Below, in pieces: positions 1-10,306 of a stretch of DNA of 64,000 nucleotides. Both the position numbers and the translations under genes were made by a program. Where the stretch lies: contig NZ_BMZA01000009.1 of NCBI RefSeq assembly GCF_014652555.1, forward strand, positions 83,426 through 147,425, given 5' to 3'. The first letter of the stretch is position 1. Each line of letters opens with the position of its first letter. Source of the DNA: Novosphingobium colocasiae (GTDB lineage: Bacteria > Pseudomonadota > Alphaproteobacteria > Sphingomonadales > Sphingomonadaceae). The notes under the pieces were generated by a model. The model was given only the letters and a program-made list of their open reading frames with translations. It searched no databases and had not been told where the DNA came from.

Positions 1-676
<676 letters not shown>

Positions 677-677
<1 letters not shown>

Positions 678-922
678 CAGTCCCTGTCTTTCGTCACTCG
701 CCACGCGGCGAAAATTCCAATTGCGATCAGCAGGATCAAACTACCTGGAAACATCAGGAACTTGATCAGTCCGTCGTTCACACATTCTGGGCTTCCAGGT
801 TCCCCGCAGTCACCCAATGCCGCACCAAACAGCATCAAACAAACAATCGCCGTTCCGACCAACCCAATTCCGACGCATCCAATTTGTCGAACAAGATCTT
901 TTGGACGGTCGGCGTAACTCAC
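677..922 (-). CDS. Small membrane protein of unknown function
   Basis: This 81-codon gene starts with GTG, 7 bases after the bioB stop, and a GGAG lies within the end of bioB. The protein (start [13 protein letters not shown]) has two hydrophobic segments, about residues 14-33 and 56-76, separated by a loop with two cysteines ([15 protein letters not shown]), and ends in a charged tail. Two membrane helices with a non-cytoplasmic, possibly disulfide-bonded loop are likely. The stop overlaps the pccA start by one base. Base composition is unlike its neighbours: bases 721-780 are 47% G+C against roughly 65% in flanking genes, which suggests later acquisition. I do not recognise a family. The longer frame reaching to 1048 is only the shadow of bioB. 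Confidence 0.6.
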
Positions 923-929
923 ACCTTTA

Positions 930-1985
930 TCACTCCGCCGCCTCCGCCTCGGGCATTTCCAGCTTCGCACAGCCCTTGGGCATGCGGCTCGCTTCGACAT
1001 CCGCGCTCGTCTCCGCGATGGCCATCGCGCGCAGCCCCAGCCGCGCAAACATCGCGGCGTCGCTGTCGTCGCCCGCGTTCGGGGCTGTCAGCAGCTTGTC
1101 GCCGGTGAAGATCGAGTTGGCTCCGGCCAGGAAGCACATCGCCTGCGTCATCTCGGACATGCTCTCGCGTCCGGCAGACAAACGCACCATCGAGCCCGGC
1201 ATGGTGATCCGCGCCACCGCCACGGTGCGCACGAACTCCACATCGTCGATCTTGGCGAGCGGGGTGTCAGCCAGCATGTCGCCCAGCACCGTGCCCTTGA
1301 CCGGGACCAGCGCGTTGACCGGCACCGATTGCGGATGATCGGGCAGCGTCGCCAGCGTGTGGATGAAGCCCACGCGGTCCGCCCGCGTCTCGCCCATGCC
1401 GACGATTCCGCCGGAACACACGTTGATCCCGGCCATCCGCACGTTCGACAGCGTATCGAGCCGGTCGTCCATCGTGCGGGTGGTGATGACCTGGTCGTAC
1501 CGCTCGGGCGAGGTGTCGATGTTGTGGTTGTAGTAATCGAGCCCGGCCTCGCTCAGCATGTCGGCCTGTTCGGGTGTCAGCATGCCCAGCGTCATGCAGG
1601 TTTCCATGCCCATGCCGCGCACGCCCTTCACCATTTCGATGATCGCGGGCATGTCGCGGTCCTTGGGGTTGCGCCATGCGGCGCCCATGCAGAACCGGGT
1701 CGAGCCGTTATCGCGCGCCTGCGCCGCCTTCTGCAGCACCTGCTGCACTTCGAGCAGCTTGGTCGCCTTGACCCCCGAGTTGGCCGAGACCGACTGCGAG
1801 CAGTAGCCGCAATCTTCCACGCAACCGCCGGTCTTGATCGACAGCAGCGTGGACAACTGCACTTCTGCGGGATCGAAGCTTTCGCGGTGGACCTCAGCCG
1901 CACGGAACACCAGCTCGGTGAACGGAAGGTCGAACAGCGCGGCGATTTCCTCGCGAGTCCAGTCGTTGCGGGGGTGTGCGGTCAT
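930..1985 (-). CDS. bioB: Biotin synthase
   Basis: A radical-SAM protein of 351 residues, the usual BioB length. The CxxxCxxC motif appears as CVEDCGYC near residue 54 and binds the 4Fe-4S cluster that cleaves S-adenosylmethionine. Typical BioB blocks follow ([27 protein letters not shown], and the C-terminal FTGDKLLT). It inserts sulfur into dethiobiotin as the last step of biotin synthesis. It lies in the propionate operon, 12 bases downstream of the DUF3445 gene and just before pccA. Biotin made here would be attached to PccA. No other bio genes are nearby. Confidence 0.97.
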   Translation of the reverse strand: MTAHPRNDWTREEIAALFDLPFTELVFRAAEVHRESFDPAEVQLSTLLSIKTGGCVEDCGYCSQSVSANSGVKATKLLEVQQVLQKAAQARDNGSTRFCMGAAWRNPKDRDMPAIIEMVKGVRGMGMETCMTLGMLTPEQADMLSEAGLDYYNHNIDTSPERYDQVITTRTMDDRLDTLSNVRMAGINVCSGGIVGMGETRADRVGFIHTLATLPDHPQSVPVNALVPVKGTVLGDMLADTPLAKIDDVEFVRTVAVARITMPGSMVRLSAGRESMSEMTQAMCFLAGANSIFTGDKLLTAPNAGDDSDAAMFARLGLRAMAIAETSADVEASRMPKGCAKLEMPEAEAAE

Positions 1986-1997
1986 GATCCTGTTCCC

Positions 1998-2798
1998 TTA
2001 TGCCGCTGTTCGTGCGCGGTCGTGTGCATATGCGGCCAGTGCCCCAGCATAGTACGGACCGGCCCGCCGCTCCAGTTCGCCGTCGCCGTAGCCTTCCAGC
2101 GAACTGGCAAGCCGGGCGACCGCTTCATCGCTGAGCGATACCAGCGGGGCGCGGTAGATGCCGATGGTGAACACGATCGCGCGCGACTTCGGCAAGCGGC
2201 GCAGGGCCTCACGCTCGCATCGCGCGAACAGGGTTTCGCCGGCATTTTCGGCGGTCACGTGGGCAAAGCGCTGTTCAGGCGGCAACTTCGGCATGTAGCG
2301 CAGATCGCCCGAAGGCAGCACGAAAGCATTGGTGCGGCCGAAGATGTTGAACGACTGCAAGCCGTCCATGAACTTGTCCACCCCGCTCGCCAGTTGTTCG
2401 GCATAGCCGTGGATCGGCTGGTGCACTTCATGCATTGGCCGGCCCATCTTCTCGGCGATGCGCCAGTCGGTTGGGAAGGCCACGGCCGCAGCGCTCAGGT
2501 GAAACGGTGCACCGGGAGCAGGCTGCGTGATGATGCAGAAATCTTCCCAGAACGCACGCGCGCAGGCTTCCAGCCCGCCATTGATGCCCAGCAATTCGGC
2601 CAGTTCGGCGATCGCGGCTTCAGCCTCGGGCAATATCGCCACGCTGTCCGGGAAGGCATCGAAGGCGACCGCCCGCGCGGCCAGATCGGGCGCGGGATCA
2701 AGCCACTCGCTCTCCGTCAGCTTTACCAGACCCATCCGCAAGGGTCCGGAGACCCTCGCGCTAGGCAGCAAAGCCTCGACGGAGAAACCGAGCGACAT
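1998..2798 (-). CDS. DUF3445 family protein (heme-dependent oxidative N-demethylase-like)
   Basis: A 266-residue protein starting MSLGFSVEALLP; the ATG is preceded by AGGCGG and lies 8 bases past the mutase stop. Tryptophan- and proline-containing blocks (FPTDWRIAEKMGRPMHEVHQPIHGY, split here as FPTDWRIAEKMG and HEVHQPIHGY) and the later RxxLxRLP segment match the DUF3445 family. Characterised relatives are heme-binding oxidative N-demethylases that also use a flavoprotein partner. The histidine pair in HEVHQPIH is a candidate ligand site, which is inference. A start further upstream would overlap the mutase and is unlikely. Its role in a propionate operon is unexplained. Confidence 0.8.
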   Translation of the reverse strand: MSLGFSVEALLPSARVSGPLRMGLVKLTESEWLDPAPDLAARAVAFDAFPDSVAILPEAEAAIAELAELLGINGGLEACARAFWEDFCIITQPAPGAPFHLSAAAVAFPTDWRIAEKMGRPMHEVHQPIHGYAEQLASGVDKFMDGLQSFNIFGRTNAFVLPSGDLRYMPKLPPEQRFAHVTAENAGETLFARCEREALRRLPKSRAIVFTIGIYRAPLVSLSDEAVARLASSLEGYGDGELERRAGPYYAGALAAYAHDRARTAA

Positions 2799-2806
2799 CC
2801 GCCTGC

Positions 2807-4957
2807 CTACTCGGCCGCTTCCAGTTCGCCGCCCGCCGGCGGCATGTTGTGGCCCAGCAGGCGCAGCACGTCGGCGGCGCATTCGACCACGTTCGAACCG
2901 GGACCATAGATGCCCTGAACGCCGGCATTGCGCAGGTATTCATAGTCCTGCGGCGGGATCACGCCGCCCGCGATTACCTTGATATCGGTGCGGCCCGCTT
3001 CGCGCAGCTTGCCGATCAACTCGGGGATCAGGGTCTTGTGCCCGGCCGCCAGCGAGGACGCACCAACGACATCGACGCCACTTTCCAGCGCCAGCACGAC
3101 GGTCTCGTCCGGGGTCTGGAACAGCGGGCCGGACACCACGTCAAAGCCCATGTCGCCGAACGCCGAAGCGATCACATTCGCCCCGCGATCGTGCCCGTCC
3201 TGGCCCATCTTGGCGACCAGCAGCTTGGGCTTGCGGCCCAGGCGGCATTCCACCGCGACCACGCCATCCAGCACCTGCTGCCAGCGGCTATCGCCTTCGT
3301 AAGGGGCGGAATAGACGCCCTTCACCGGGGTCGGCTGGGTGCCGTAGCGGTCGAAGCTTTCCTCCATCGCGCTGCTGATTTCGCCCAGCGTCGCACGGGC
3401 GCGGGCCGCTTCGACGGCCAGCGCGAGGAGGTTGTTCTCGATGCTGGAGGCACCTGCGGCACCATCGCGCAGCGCCTGAAGCGCGGCCTGGCACTTGGCT
3501 TCGTCACGCTCGGCCTTCATCTTGTTGATGCGGGCAATCTGTGCTTCGCGGACCTTGGCGTTATCGACTTCCAGCGTTTCGAGCAGGTCTTCGTTGGCAA
3601 GGCGGTACTTGTTGACGCCGACGATCACGTCGTCGCCCCGGTCGACGCGGGCCTGGCGAGCGGCGGCGGCGGTTTCGATCATCGCCTTGGGCCAGCCGGC
3701 GGCAACCGCCTTGGCCATGCCGCCCTCTGCCTGCACGCGCTCGATGATTTCCCATGCCTCATCGACGAGCTGCTGGGTCAGCGCCTCGATGTAGTAGGAG
3801 CCGCCGAGCGGATCGACGACCTTGGTCATCCCGGTTTCTTCCTGGATGATGATCTGGGTGTTGCGGGCGATACGGGCCGAGAAGTCGGTCGGCAGCGCGA
3901 TGGCTTCGTCCAGCGCGTTGGTGTGCAGCGACTGGGTGCCGCCCAGCATCGAGGCCATCGCCTCGATCGTGGTGCGGATGACGTTGTTATAAGGGTCCTG
4001 TTCCTGCAGCGACACGCCCGAAGTCTGGCAGTGGGTGCGCAGCATCTTGGACCGTTCGTCCTTCGCGCCGAGCTGGGTCATCGCCCGGTGCCACAGGGTA
4101 CGCGCGGCGCGCAGCTTGGCCACTTCCATGAAGAAGTTCATGCCGATAGCGAAGAAGAACGACAGGCGACCCGCGAACTTGTCGATATCGAGGCCGCTGG
4201 CCACGCCGTACTTCACGTATTCCATGCCGTCGGCGATCGTGAACGCCAGTTCCTGGACCTGCGTCGCACCGGCTTCCTGCATGTGATAGCCGGAGATCGA
4301 GATCGAGTTGAACTTGGGCATTTCGCGGCTGGTATAGCCGAAGATGTCCGAGATGATCCGCATGCTCGGCTCGGGCGGGTAGATGTAGGTGTTGCGGACC
4401 ATGAACTCCTTGAGGATGTCGTTCTGGATGGTCCCGTCGAGCAGCTTGCGCTCGACCCCCTGTTCCTCGCCCGCCACGATGAAGAACGCCAGGATCGGGA
4501 TCACCGCGCCGTTCATCGTCATCGAGACCGACATCTTGTCGAGCGGGATGCCGTCGAACAGGATCTTCATGTCCTCGACGCTGTCGATCGCCACGCCGGC
4601 CTTGCCGACATCGCCCACCACGCGCGGGTGATCCGAGTCATAGCCGCGGTGCGTCGCCAGATCGAACGCGACCGAAAGGCCCTTCTGCCCCGCGGCAAGG
4701 TTGCGGCGATAGAAGGCGTTCGATTCCTCGGCAGTGGAGAAGCCGGCGTACTGGCGAATGGTCCAGGGACGACCGGCATACATCGACGCCTTGACCCCAC
4801 GCGTGAACGGCGCGAAGCCGGGCAGGCCGGGATCGACGGTCACATCCTCGGCGGTGTAGAGCGGCTTGACCGCGATGCCTTCGGGCGTGTTCCAGGTCAG
4901 GTCCTTGCCCTTGACTTCCTTGTCCGCCGCAGCCTGCCAGTCGTTGATATCTGCCAT
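2807..4957 (-). CDS. scpA: Methylmalonyl-CoA mutase, adenosylcobalamin-dependent
   Basis: A 716-residue catalytic subunit. Residues 1 to about 560 form the acyl-CoA-binding barrel ([26 protein letters not shown]). The C-terminal cobalamin domain carries the base-off ligand motif DxHxxG as GQDGHDRG near residue 590, followed by the SxL block ASSLAAGH and GGVIPP. It interconverts (R)-methylmalonyl-CoA and succinyl-CoA. It lies between the epimerase and DUF3445 genes on the same strand. A palindromic repeat occupies the spacer upstream of its start, so expression may differ from that of the genes before it. No small MutA-type subunit or MeaB chaperone is visible nearby. Confidence 0.96.
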   Translation of the reverse strand: MADINDWQAAADKEVKGKDLTWNTPEGIAVKPLYTAEDVTVDPGLPGFAPFTRGVKASMYAGRPWTIRQYAGFSTAEESNAFYRRNLAAGQKGLSVAFDLATHRGYDSDHPRVVGDVGKAGVAIDSVEDMKILFDGIPLDKMSVSMTMNGAVIPILAFFIVAGEEQGVERKLLDGTIQNDILKEFMVRNTYIYPPEPSMRIISDIFGYTSREMPKFNSISISGYHMQEAGATQVQELAFTIADGMEYVKYGVASGLDIDKFAGRLSFFFAIGMNFFMEVAKLRAARTLWHRAMTQLGAKDERSKMLRTHCQTSGVSLQEQDPYNNVIRTTIEAMASMLGGTQSLHTNALDEAIALPTDFSARIARNTQIIIQEETGMTKVVDPLGGSYYIEALTQQLVDEAWEIIERVQAEGGMAKAVAAGWPKAMIETAAAARQARVDRGDDVIVGVNKYRLANEDLLETLEVDNAKVREAQIARINKMKAERDEAKCQAALQALRDGAAGASSIENNLLALAVEAARARATLGEISSAMEESFDRYGTQPTPVKGVYSAPYEGDSRWQQVLDGVVAVECRLGRKPKLLVAKMGQDGHDRGANVIASAFGDMGFDVVSGPLFQTPDETVVLALESGVDVVGASSLAAGHKTLIPELIGKLREAGRTDIKVIAGGVIPPQDYEYLRNAGVQGIYGPGSNVVECAADVLRLLGHNMPPAGGELEAAE

Positions 4958-4975
4958 ATTCCCTGTTCCTTCAAA

Positions 4976-5124
4976 TCCCCTCTCCCCAAGAGGGGAGAGG
5001 ATACGAAGGCTTGCCCGCTTGCGGGCTTAGCCGAAGTTGGAGAGGGGCGTCTCCCCTCTCCGCTGCGACTAACCTTCGCTTCGCGAAGGCAAGTCTCGCG
5101 CCTCTCCCCGAAACGGGGAGAGGG
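4976..5124. repeat. Palindromic repeat element, copy 1 (CCCTCTCCCC arms)
   Basis: About 150 bases in the spacer between the epimerase and mutase genes. Outer arms CCCCTCTCCCC..GGGGAGAGG (4977-5000 and 5101-5124) each form a perfect stem-loop. Between them lie two head-to-head inner modules (5006-5047 reversed, 5051-5096 forward), each made of CCCTCTC, a short ACTNCGGCTA-like box and a hairpin (GCCCGCTTGCGGGC in one, CCTTCGCTTCGCGAAGG in the other). Related copies are at 35330, 48012, 54664 and 63701. Confidence 0.85.
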
Positions 5125-5146
5125 CTGATCGTTCAATGCCCCGCCC

Positions 5147-5584
5147 TCAGTGTCCGTGGGAGGGCGTCTCCATGATCTCTGTCAGTTGGCCACCCATGTC
5201 CTTGGGGTGGACGAAGAAGATCATCGTCCCGTGCGCACCGATCCGGGGTTCGCCCAAGACCCGCTTGCCCTGCCCTTCGAACCAGACCTTGGCAGCCTGA
5301 ATATCGGGCACTTCGTAACAGATGTGGTGCTGGCCGCCCAAGGGGTTCTTCTCCAGCCACTTGCCCACGGCGCTGTCGGCAGTGGTCGGCTGGAGCAGTT
5401 CGACCTGGGTTCCGGCGGTCCCGCCTTCGCCCGGCGTGTTCACGAAGCACACGCGAACCTGCTGGCTTTCCAGCACGAACGGTTCGGTGATGTCGGTTGC
5501 CCCCATCACATCGCGGTAGAACGCAATCGAGGCATCAAGATCGGGCGTGGCGACGCCAATGTGGTTCATGCGGCCAAGTTTCAT
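5147..5584 (-). CDS. mce: Methylmalonyl-CoA epimerase
   Basis: A 145-residue vicinal-oxygen-chelate protein made of two glyoxalase-like halves. Metal ligands can be placed at the histidine in MNHIGVATPDLD, the histidine in QHHICYEV and the glutamate in LTEIM, and AFYRDVMGA is the typical first-half motif. It converts (S)- to (R)-methylmalonyl-CoA, linking propionyl-CoA carboxylase to the mutase. Its start overlaps the stop of the preceding gene by four bases (ATGA). The mutase follows after a repeat-filled spacer of about 190 bases. Confidence 0.95.
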   Translation of the reverse strand: MKLGRMNHIGVATPDLDASIAFYRDVMGATDITEPFVLESQQVRVCFVNTPGEGGTAGTQVELLQPTTADSAVGKWLEKNPLGGQHHICYEVPDIQAAKVWFEGQGKRVLGEPRIGAHGTMIFFVHPKDMGGQLTEIMETPSHGH

Positions 5585-6027
5585 GATCCTGAATTCCTAC
5601 AATAGCTTACGAAGCTTCGCAGCACTTGCCGATCTTTGAGCGTCGCAACGGGATACCTATCTGGCCCAATTTGCAGCGTCTGGCCTGCGGCCATTTCATC
5701 AAAGATCGCGCTACTGGCCGGCAAATTGATAAGGTCCGTCTGCACCCCATCGATGGGCGCGGCATTTTGATGGCCAGCGATGACCGCAGGAAAAGGATAT
5801 AGCTGGACCTCTCGCTCGACGGAAATTTGATCATTGCCCGGCTCACAGCTCAACTCGATCTCCGGCTCGGAAGCGTCAGCCGTGAATGCAATTGACCGGA
5901 TTGGACTGGCTCCTATCTCTATCCAACGCGCAGCCGCCTGCCCGGCCCAACACTGGTCAGGTAACATCCCGACAAATGCCGTCAGACCGGACACAACGAT
6001 CGCGCGAGATCGAAACGCGATGGTCAC
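5581..6027 (-). CDS. Secreted hypothetical protein in the propionate operon
   Basis: A 148-residue protein starting from a GTG that overlaps the thiolase stop by four bases (GTGA). The N-terminus (VTIAFRSRAIVVSGLTAFVG, then MLPDQCWAGQA) resembles a signal peptide with a possible cleavage after WAGQA. The remainder is mainly polar and acidic with no motif I recognise; it ends SFVSYCRNSGS, and its stop overlaps the mce start by four bases. G+C is about 58% where sampled (5641-5760), below the neighbouring thiolase (about 67%). Being coupled at both ends argues that it is translated, but I cannot assign a function. Confidence 0.6.
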   Translation of the reverse strand: MTIAFRSRAIVVSGLTAFVGMLPDQCWAGQAAARWIEIGASPIRSIAFTADASEPEIELSCEPGNDQISVEREVQLYPFPAVIAGHQNAAPIDGVQTDLINLPASSAIFDEMAAGQTLQIGPDRYPVATLKDRQVLRSFVSYCRNSGS

Positions 6028-7205
6028 CCGCAATTCTCGATCACCATGGCGATGCCCTGGCCACCGCCGATGCACATCGTGATCAGGCCGTACTTGCCGC
6101 CGGTGCGCTGGAGTTCGTAAGCGGCCTTGATCGTCAGGATCGCGCCGGTTGCCCCGATCGGATGGCCCAGCGAAACGCCCGAGCCATTGGGGTTCGTCTT
6201 GGCTGCATCAAAGCCCAGTTGCTTGGCGACGCCGCAGGCCTGCGCCGCGAAGGCCTCGTTGCTTTCGATCACGTCGATCTGGTCCAGCGACAGCCCGGCG
6301 CGCTTCAGCGCAACGGGAACCGCATCGACCGGGCCGAGCCCCATGACCGAAGGCTCAACCCCGGCATGGCCCCAGGCCAGGATCTTGGCGAGCGGCTTCA
6401 GCCCCTTTTCGGCAACCGCCTTGCCGCTGGCCAGGACCACCGCGCCCGCGCCGTCGTTGATGCCACTGGCATTGCCGGCGGTCACGGTGCCGTCCTTCTT
6501 GAACACCGGCTTGAGCGCGGCCATGCCTTCGAGGCTGGCATCGGTCCGCACGTGTTCATCGGTATCGAACACCGTAACGCCCTTGCGGGTCTTGATCTCG
6601 ACCGGGACGATCTGGTCCTTGAAGTAGCCGCCGGCAATAGCGGCGGCAGCGCGGCGGTGGCTTTCCACTGCCAGCGCGTCCTGGTCCTCGCGGCTGATCT
6701 GGCACTGTTCGGCCACGTTCTCGGCGGTGACGCCCATGTGATAGTTGCCGAAGGGGTCCTGCAGCGCGCCCAGCATGCCGTCCTCGAACGTGAGGTCGCC
6801 CATCTTGACGCCCTTGCGCACCGCGCTGGTCAGGTGCGGCGCGTTTGACATCGATTCCACGCCGGCACCGATAGCGATATCGTGCTCGCCCAGCGCGATG
6901 GCCTGGGCCGCCGAGACGATCGCCTGCAGGCCCGAACCGCACAGGCGGTTGACGTTCATCGCCTGCGACGCAATCGGCACGCCCGCATTCACTGACGCGA
7001 CGCGCGAGATATAGGCGTCTTTGGCCTGCGTCGGCACGACGTTGCCGACCACCACGTTTTCCACGTCCGAAGCCGGGATGCCGGCCCGCGCGATCGCTTC
7101 CTTCATCACGATCGTGCCCAGATCGGCCGGGCGGAACGAGGCGAGGCTGCCGCCGAACGAACCGATGGCCGTGCGCGCGCCGCTGACGATGTAGATATCT
7201 TCCAT
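6024..7205 (-). CDS. Acetyl-CoA C-acyltransferase (thiolase)
   Basis: A 393-residue thiolase starting MEDIYIVSGARTAIG. The acylated cysteine is in NRLCGSGLQAI near residue 88, the histidine in GHPIGATGA near 350 and the second cysteine in MCIGGGQG near 380. It cleaves 3-ketoacyl-CoA or condenses two acyl-CoA units. In this operon a beta-ketothiolase releasing propionyl-CoA or acetyl-CoA from branched or odd chains fits, but acetoacetyl-CoA thiolase (phaA-type) cannot be excluded. It lies 83 bases downstream of pccB. Confidence 0.93.
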   Translation of the reverse strand: MEDIYIVSGARTAIGSFGGSLASFRPADLGTIVMKEAIARAGIPASDVENVVVGNVVPTQAKDAYISRVASVNAGVPIASQAMNVNRLCGSGLQAIVSAAQAIALGEHDIAIGAGVESMSNAPHLTSAVRKGVKMGDLTFEDGMLGALQDPFGNYHMGVTAENVAEQCQISREDQDALAVESHRRAAAAIAGGYFKDQIVPVEIKTRKGVTVFDTDEHVRTDASLEGMAALKPVFKKDGTVTAGNASGINDGAGAVVLASGKAVAEKGLKPLAKILAWGHAGVEPSVMGLGPVDAVPVALKRAGLSLDQIDVIESNEAFAAQACGVAKQLGFDAAKTNPNGSGVSLGHPIGATGAILTIKAAYELQRTGGKYGLITMCIGGGQGIAMVIENCG

Positions 7206-7288
7206 GTTACCTGATTCCCGATGCGTGCGCCCGATGCGCGTCGATGCGATCCGGTTCCCCACCTTGGGCAGGGGTCAGCCAGCCCTAA

Positions 7289-8815
7289 TCACAGAGGAAT
7301 GTTGTCGTGCTTCTTCCAGGGGTTTTCGAGCTGCTTGGTGCGCAGCTTGCGCAGGCCCAGCGCGATCCGCTTGCGGGTGGAATGCGGATAGATCACTTCA
7401 TCAATGTAGCCGCGGCTGGCGGCGACGAACGGGTTGGCGAAGCGGTCTTCGTATTCCCTGGTCGAAGCGGCCATACCTTCTTCATCCTGGCCGCGGAAGA
7501 TGATCTCCACCGCGCCCTTGGCCCCCATCACCGCGATTTCGGCGGTCGGCCAGGCATAGTTGAGATCGCCGCGCAGATGCTTCGAGCTCATCACGCAATA
7601 GGCCCCGCCATAAGCCTTGCGGGTGATGACGGTGATCTTGGGAACGGTCGCTTCGGCATAGGCGAACAGCAGCTTGGCACCGTGCTTGATGATGCCGTTA
7701 TGCTCCTGATCGGTGCCGGGCAGGAAGCCGGGAACGTCCTCGAAAGTGATGATCGGGATGTTGAACGCATCGCAGAAGCGCACGAACCGCGCGGCCTTCT
7801 TCGAAGAGTTGATATCAAGCACGCCGGCCAGCACCATCGGCTGGTTGGCGACGATGCCCACGGTCTGGCCCTCGATGCGGCCGAAACCGATGATGACATT
7901 GGCCGCGTGGCTGGGCTGAAGCTCGAAGAAATCGCCTTCGTCCAGCACCTTGCGCAGCACTTCATGCATGTCATACGGCTGGTTTGCGTTCGGCGGGACA
8001 ATCGTGTCGAGGCTCTTGTCCTCGCGGTCCCACGGATCGACGCTCGGCCGGACGGGAGCGGCTTCGCGGTTGTTGAGCGGCAGGAAATCAAAGAAATCCC
8101 GCGCCGCCAGCAGCGCCTCGACGTCGTTCTCCAGCGCCAGGTCGGAGACGCTGGTCTTGGTGGAATGGGTGATCGCACCACCCAGTTCTTCCTGCGTCAC
8201 CACCTCGTTGGTCACGGTCTTCACCACGTCGGGGCCGGTGACGAACATGTAGGAGCTGTCCTTCACCATGAAGATGAAGTCGGTCATTGCCGGCGAATAG
8301 ACCGCACCACCGGCGCAAGGGCCCATGATCATCGACAACTGCGGCACCACGCCCGATGCCAGCACGTTGCGCTGGAACACCTCGGCATAACCGGCCAGCG
8401 CCGCGACGCCTTCCTGGATGCGCGCGCCGCCGGAATCGTTGAGGCCGATCACCGGCGCGCCGACGCGCATCGCGGTGTCCATCACCTTGCAGATCTTCTG
8501 GGCATGGCGGTTCGAAAGCGAGCCACCGAACACGGTGAAATCCTGGCTATAGACATAGACCAGGCGGCCGTTGATGGTACCGGAGCCGGTGACCACGCCA
8601 TCGCCCGGAATCTGTTTCTTCTCCATGCCGAAGTCGATGCAGTCATGATGGACGTAGAGGTCGGTTTCCTCGAAGCTGCCCTCGTCGAGCAGGACTTCCA
8701 GACGTTCGCGCGCGGTCAGCTTGCCACGGGCGTGTTGTGCCTCGATGCGGGCTTCGCCGCCGCCCATGCGGGCCGCGCTGCGGCGCTTCTCCATTTCGGC
8801 GATATTGGCTGACAT
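7289..8815 (-). CDS. pccB: Propionyl-CoA carboxylase, carboxyltransferase (beta) subunit
   Basis: A 508-residue carboxyltransferase with the two-crotonase-fold layout and typical PCC beta blocks: [38 protein letters not shown] and, in the second half, [14 protein letters not shown] and [11 protein letters not shown]. It transfers carboxyl from biotin on PccA to propionyl-CoA. The chosen ATG at 8815 has GGGGAC about 8 bases upstream; a TTG ten codons earlier is less likely. It is the first gene of the operon that ends with pccA beyond the window. The separation of pccB from pccA by six genes is notable. Confidence 0.96.
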   Translation of the reverse strand: MSANIAEMEKRRSAARMGGGEARIEAQHARGKLTARERLEVLLDEGSFEETDLYVHHDCIDFGMEKKQIPGDGVVTGSGTINGRLVYVYSQDFTVFGGSLSNRHAQKICKVMDTAMRVGAPVIGLNDSGGARIQEGVAALAGYAEVFQRNVLASGVVPQLSMIMGPCAGGAVYSPAMTDFIFMVKDSSYMFVTGPDVVKTVTNEVVTQEELGGAITHSTKTSVSDLALENDVEALLAARDFFDFLPLNNREAAPVRPSVDPWDREDKSLDTIVPPNANQPYDMHEVLRKVLDEGDFFELQPSHAANVIIGFGRIEGQTVGIVANQPMVLAGVLDINSSKKAARFVRFCDAFNIPIITFEDVPGFLPGTDQEHNGIIKHGAKLLFAYAEATVPKITVITRKAYGGAYCVMSSKHLRGDLNYAWPTAEIAVMGAKGAVEIIFRGQDEEGMAASTREYEDRFANPFVAASRGYIDEVIYPHSTRKRIALGLRKLRTKQLENPWKKHDNIPL

Positions 8816-8956
8816 GCTGACAGGTCCCCACTCGAAAATGTTCAAATCGCAAAATCGGTCCGCACGCCTAAGGCAGTTTGCGGCGATCAGGTCAATAGCT
8901 TTTAATCGTCCGGTTAAACTGATCCCCGGGGAATCCGGAGTCGGGATTCCAAATTT

Positions 8957-10306
8957 CTATTTCAAAAGGACGAGTTCCTCGGCCATCGTAGGATGGATGG
9001 CGATGGTAGCGTCGAAATCGGCCTTGGTCAGCCCGGCCCTCACCGCCACTGCCGCTGCCTGCATGATCTCGGGTGCATCGGGCCCGATCATGTGGATGCC
9101 GACCACCCGGCCGTTCGCATCGTCGCACACCATCTTGTAGAGCGACCGCTCGTTACGGTGGGCGACCACATTCTTCATCGGCCGGAAGTCACTGGTGTAG
9201 ACCCGGACCGCGCCCAGTTTCATGCGCGCCTGCGCCTCGCTCATGCCGACCGATGCGATCGGCGGATGGCTGAAAACGGCACTGGGAACGCAGGAATAGT
9301 CCACCGTGGCAGGCGTGCCGCCGAACACGGTATCGGCAAAGGCCTGGCCCTCACGGATGGCGACGGGGGTCAGTTGCACGCGATCGGTCACGTCGCCGAC
9401 GGCATAGATGTGATCGACGCTGGTGCGCGAATATTCATCGACGACGATCGCGCCCTTGTCGTTCACGCTGACCCCGGCCTCTTCCAGCCCCAAGCCTTCG
9501 ACGTTGGGCACGCGCCCGGTGGCGAACATCACGCAATCCACAGTCAGCGGTTCGTGATTGGTCATCGCCACCGATAGCGAGCCGTCGGGATTGCGGGTGA
9601 TCCCCTCGAATTCCGCCCCGAAGCGGAAGTCGATCCCCTTGGCGAGCGATATTTGCAGAAGCCGGTCGCGCAGTGATTCGTCATAGCCGCGCAGGATCGT
9701 GTCCGAGCGGTTGATGATCGTCACTTTCGAGCCGAACTCGTTGAAGATGCCGGCAAACTCGTTAGCGATATAGCCGCCGCCGGCAATGAGCACGCGGTCG
9801 GGGATGGCATCGAGGTGGAACGCCTCGTTCGAGGTGATGCCGTGTTCATGCCCCGGACAGTTCGGCACGAAAGGCCGGGCACCGGTCGCGATCAGGATGA
9901 CTTTCGCCGTCTTCTTCACCCCGTTCGCCAAGGTGATCTCGTGCGGGCCGGTGATGGTCGCGCGTTCGTGGAATATCTCCACCGCGTGGTTTTCCAGCGT
10001 TTGGGTATAGAGGCCGTTGAGCCGGTCGACATCGCCCAGCACGTTATCGCGCAGCCGCTTCCAGTCGAAGGTCGCCTGCGGAATGTCCCAGCCGAAATGC
10101 TTGGCGTCTTCCAGGTCTTCGGCAAAGTGGGCTCCGTAGACCAGCATCTTCTTGGGCACGCAGCCCCGGATCACGCACGTCCCGCCGACCCGGTATTCCT
10201 CTGCCACCGCCACGCGCGCACCATGCGCTGCGGCGACGCGGCTGGCCCGCACGCCGCCGGAACCGGCACCTATCGTGAACAGGTCGTAGTCGTACTCATC
10301 AGCCAT
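8957..10306 (-). CDS. gor: Glutathione-disulfide reductase
   Basis: A 449-residue flavoprotein: FAD motif GAGSGGVRASR near the N-terminus, redox-active disulfide GGTCVIRGCVPKK near residue 45, NADPH-binding GGGYIANEFAG near 175, second FAD motif YAVGDVTDRVQLTP and the C-terminal dimer histidine motif HPTMAEE. It reduces glutathione disulfide with NADPH in the cytoplasm. The ATG of MADEYDYDLF was chosen; it lies within an AAGGCTCC-type context. It stands alone, followed after 141 bases by the propionate operon. Confidence 0.95.
   Translation of the reverse strand: MADEYDYDLFTIGAGSGGVRASRVAAAHGARVAVAEEYRVGGTCVIRGCVPKKMLVYGAHFAEDLEDAKHFGWDIPQATFDWKRLRDNVLGDVDRLNGLYTQTLENHAVEIFHERATITGPHEITLANGVKKTAKVILIATGARPFVPNCPGHEHGITSNEAFHLDAIPDRVLIAGGGYIANEFAGIFNEFGSKVTIINRSDTILRGYDESLRDRLLQISLAKGIDFRFGAEFEGITRNPDGSLSVAMTNHEPLTVDCVMFATGRVPNVEGLGLEEAGVSVNDKGAIVVDEYSRTSVDHIYAVGDVTDRVQLTPVAIREGQAFADTVFGGTPATVDYSCVPSAVFSHPPIASVGMSEAQARMKLGAVRVYTSDFRPMKNVVAHRNERSLYKMVCDDANGRVVGIHMIGPDAPEIMQAAAVAVRAGLTKADFDATIAIHPTMAEELVLLK

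Noticed and set aside
1329..2909. Plus-strand open frame of 526 codons
   Set aside because: Antisense to bioB and the DUF3445 gene, with typical shadow composition.
2849..5128. Long plus-strand open frame of 759 codons
   Set aside because: It is entirely antisense to methylmalonyl-CoA mutase, a clear gene; long shadow frames are common at this G+C, and the product is histidine/arginine/aspartate-rich without any family pattern.
8838..8856. TTTTGCGATTTG as a PccR-like operator upstream of pccB
   Set aside because: It only loosely resembles TTTGCAA sites known for short-chain acyl-CoA regulators; no repeat of the motif and no regulator gene nearby.
8872..8897. TTGACC as a -35 box of the propionate operon
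   Set aside because: The box 17 bases downstream (CTTAGG) is a poor -10 sequence; a promoter must exist here, but this one is not convincing.
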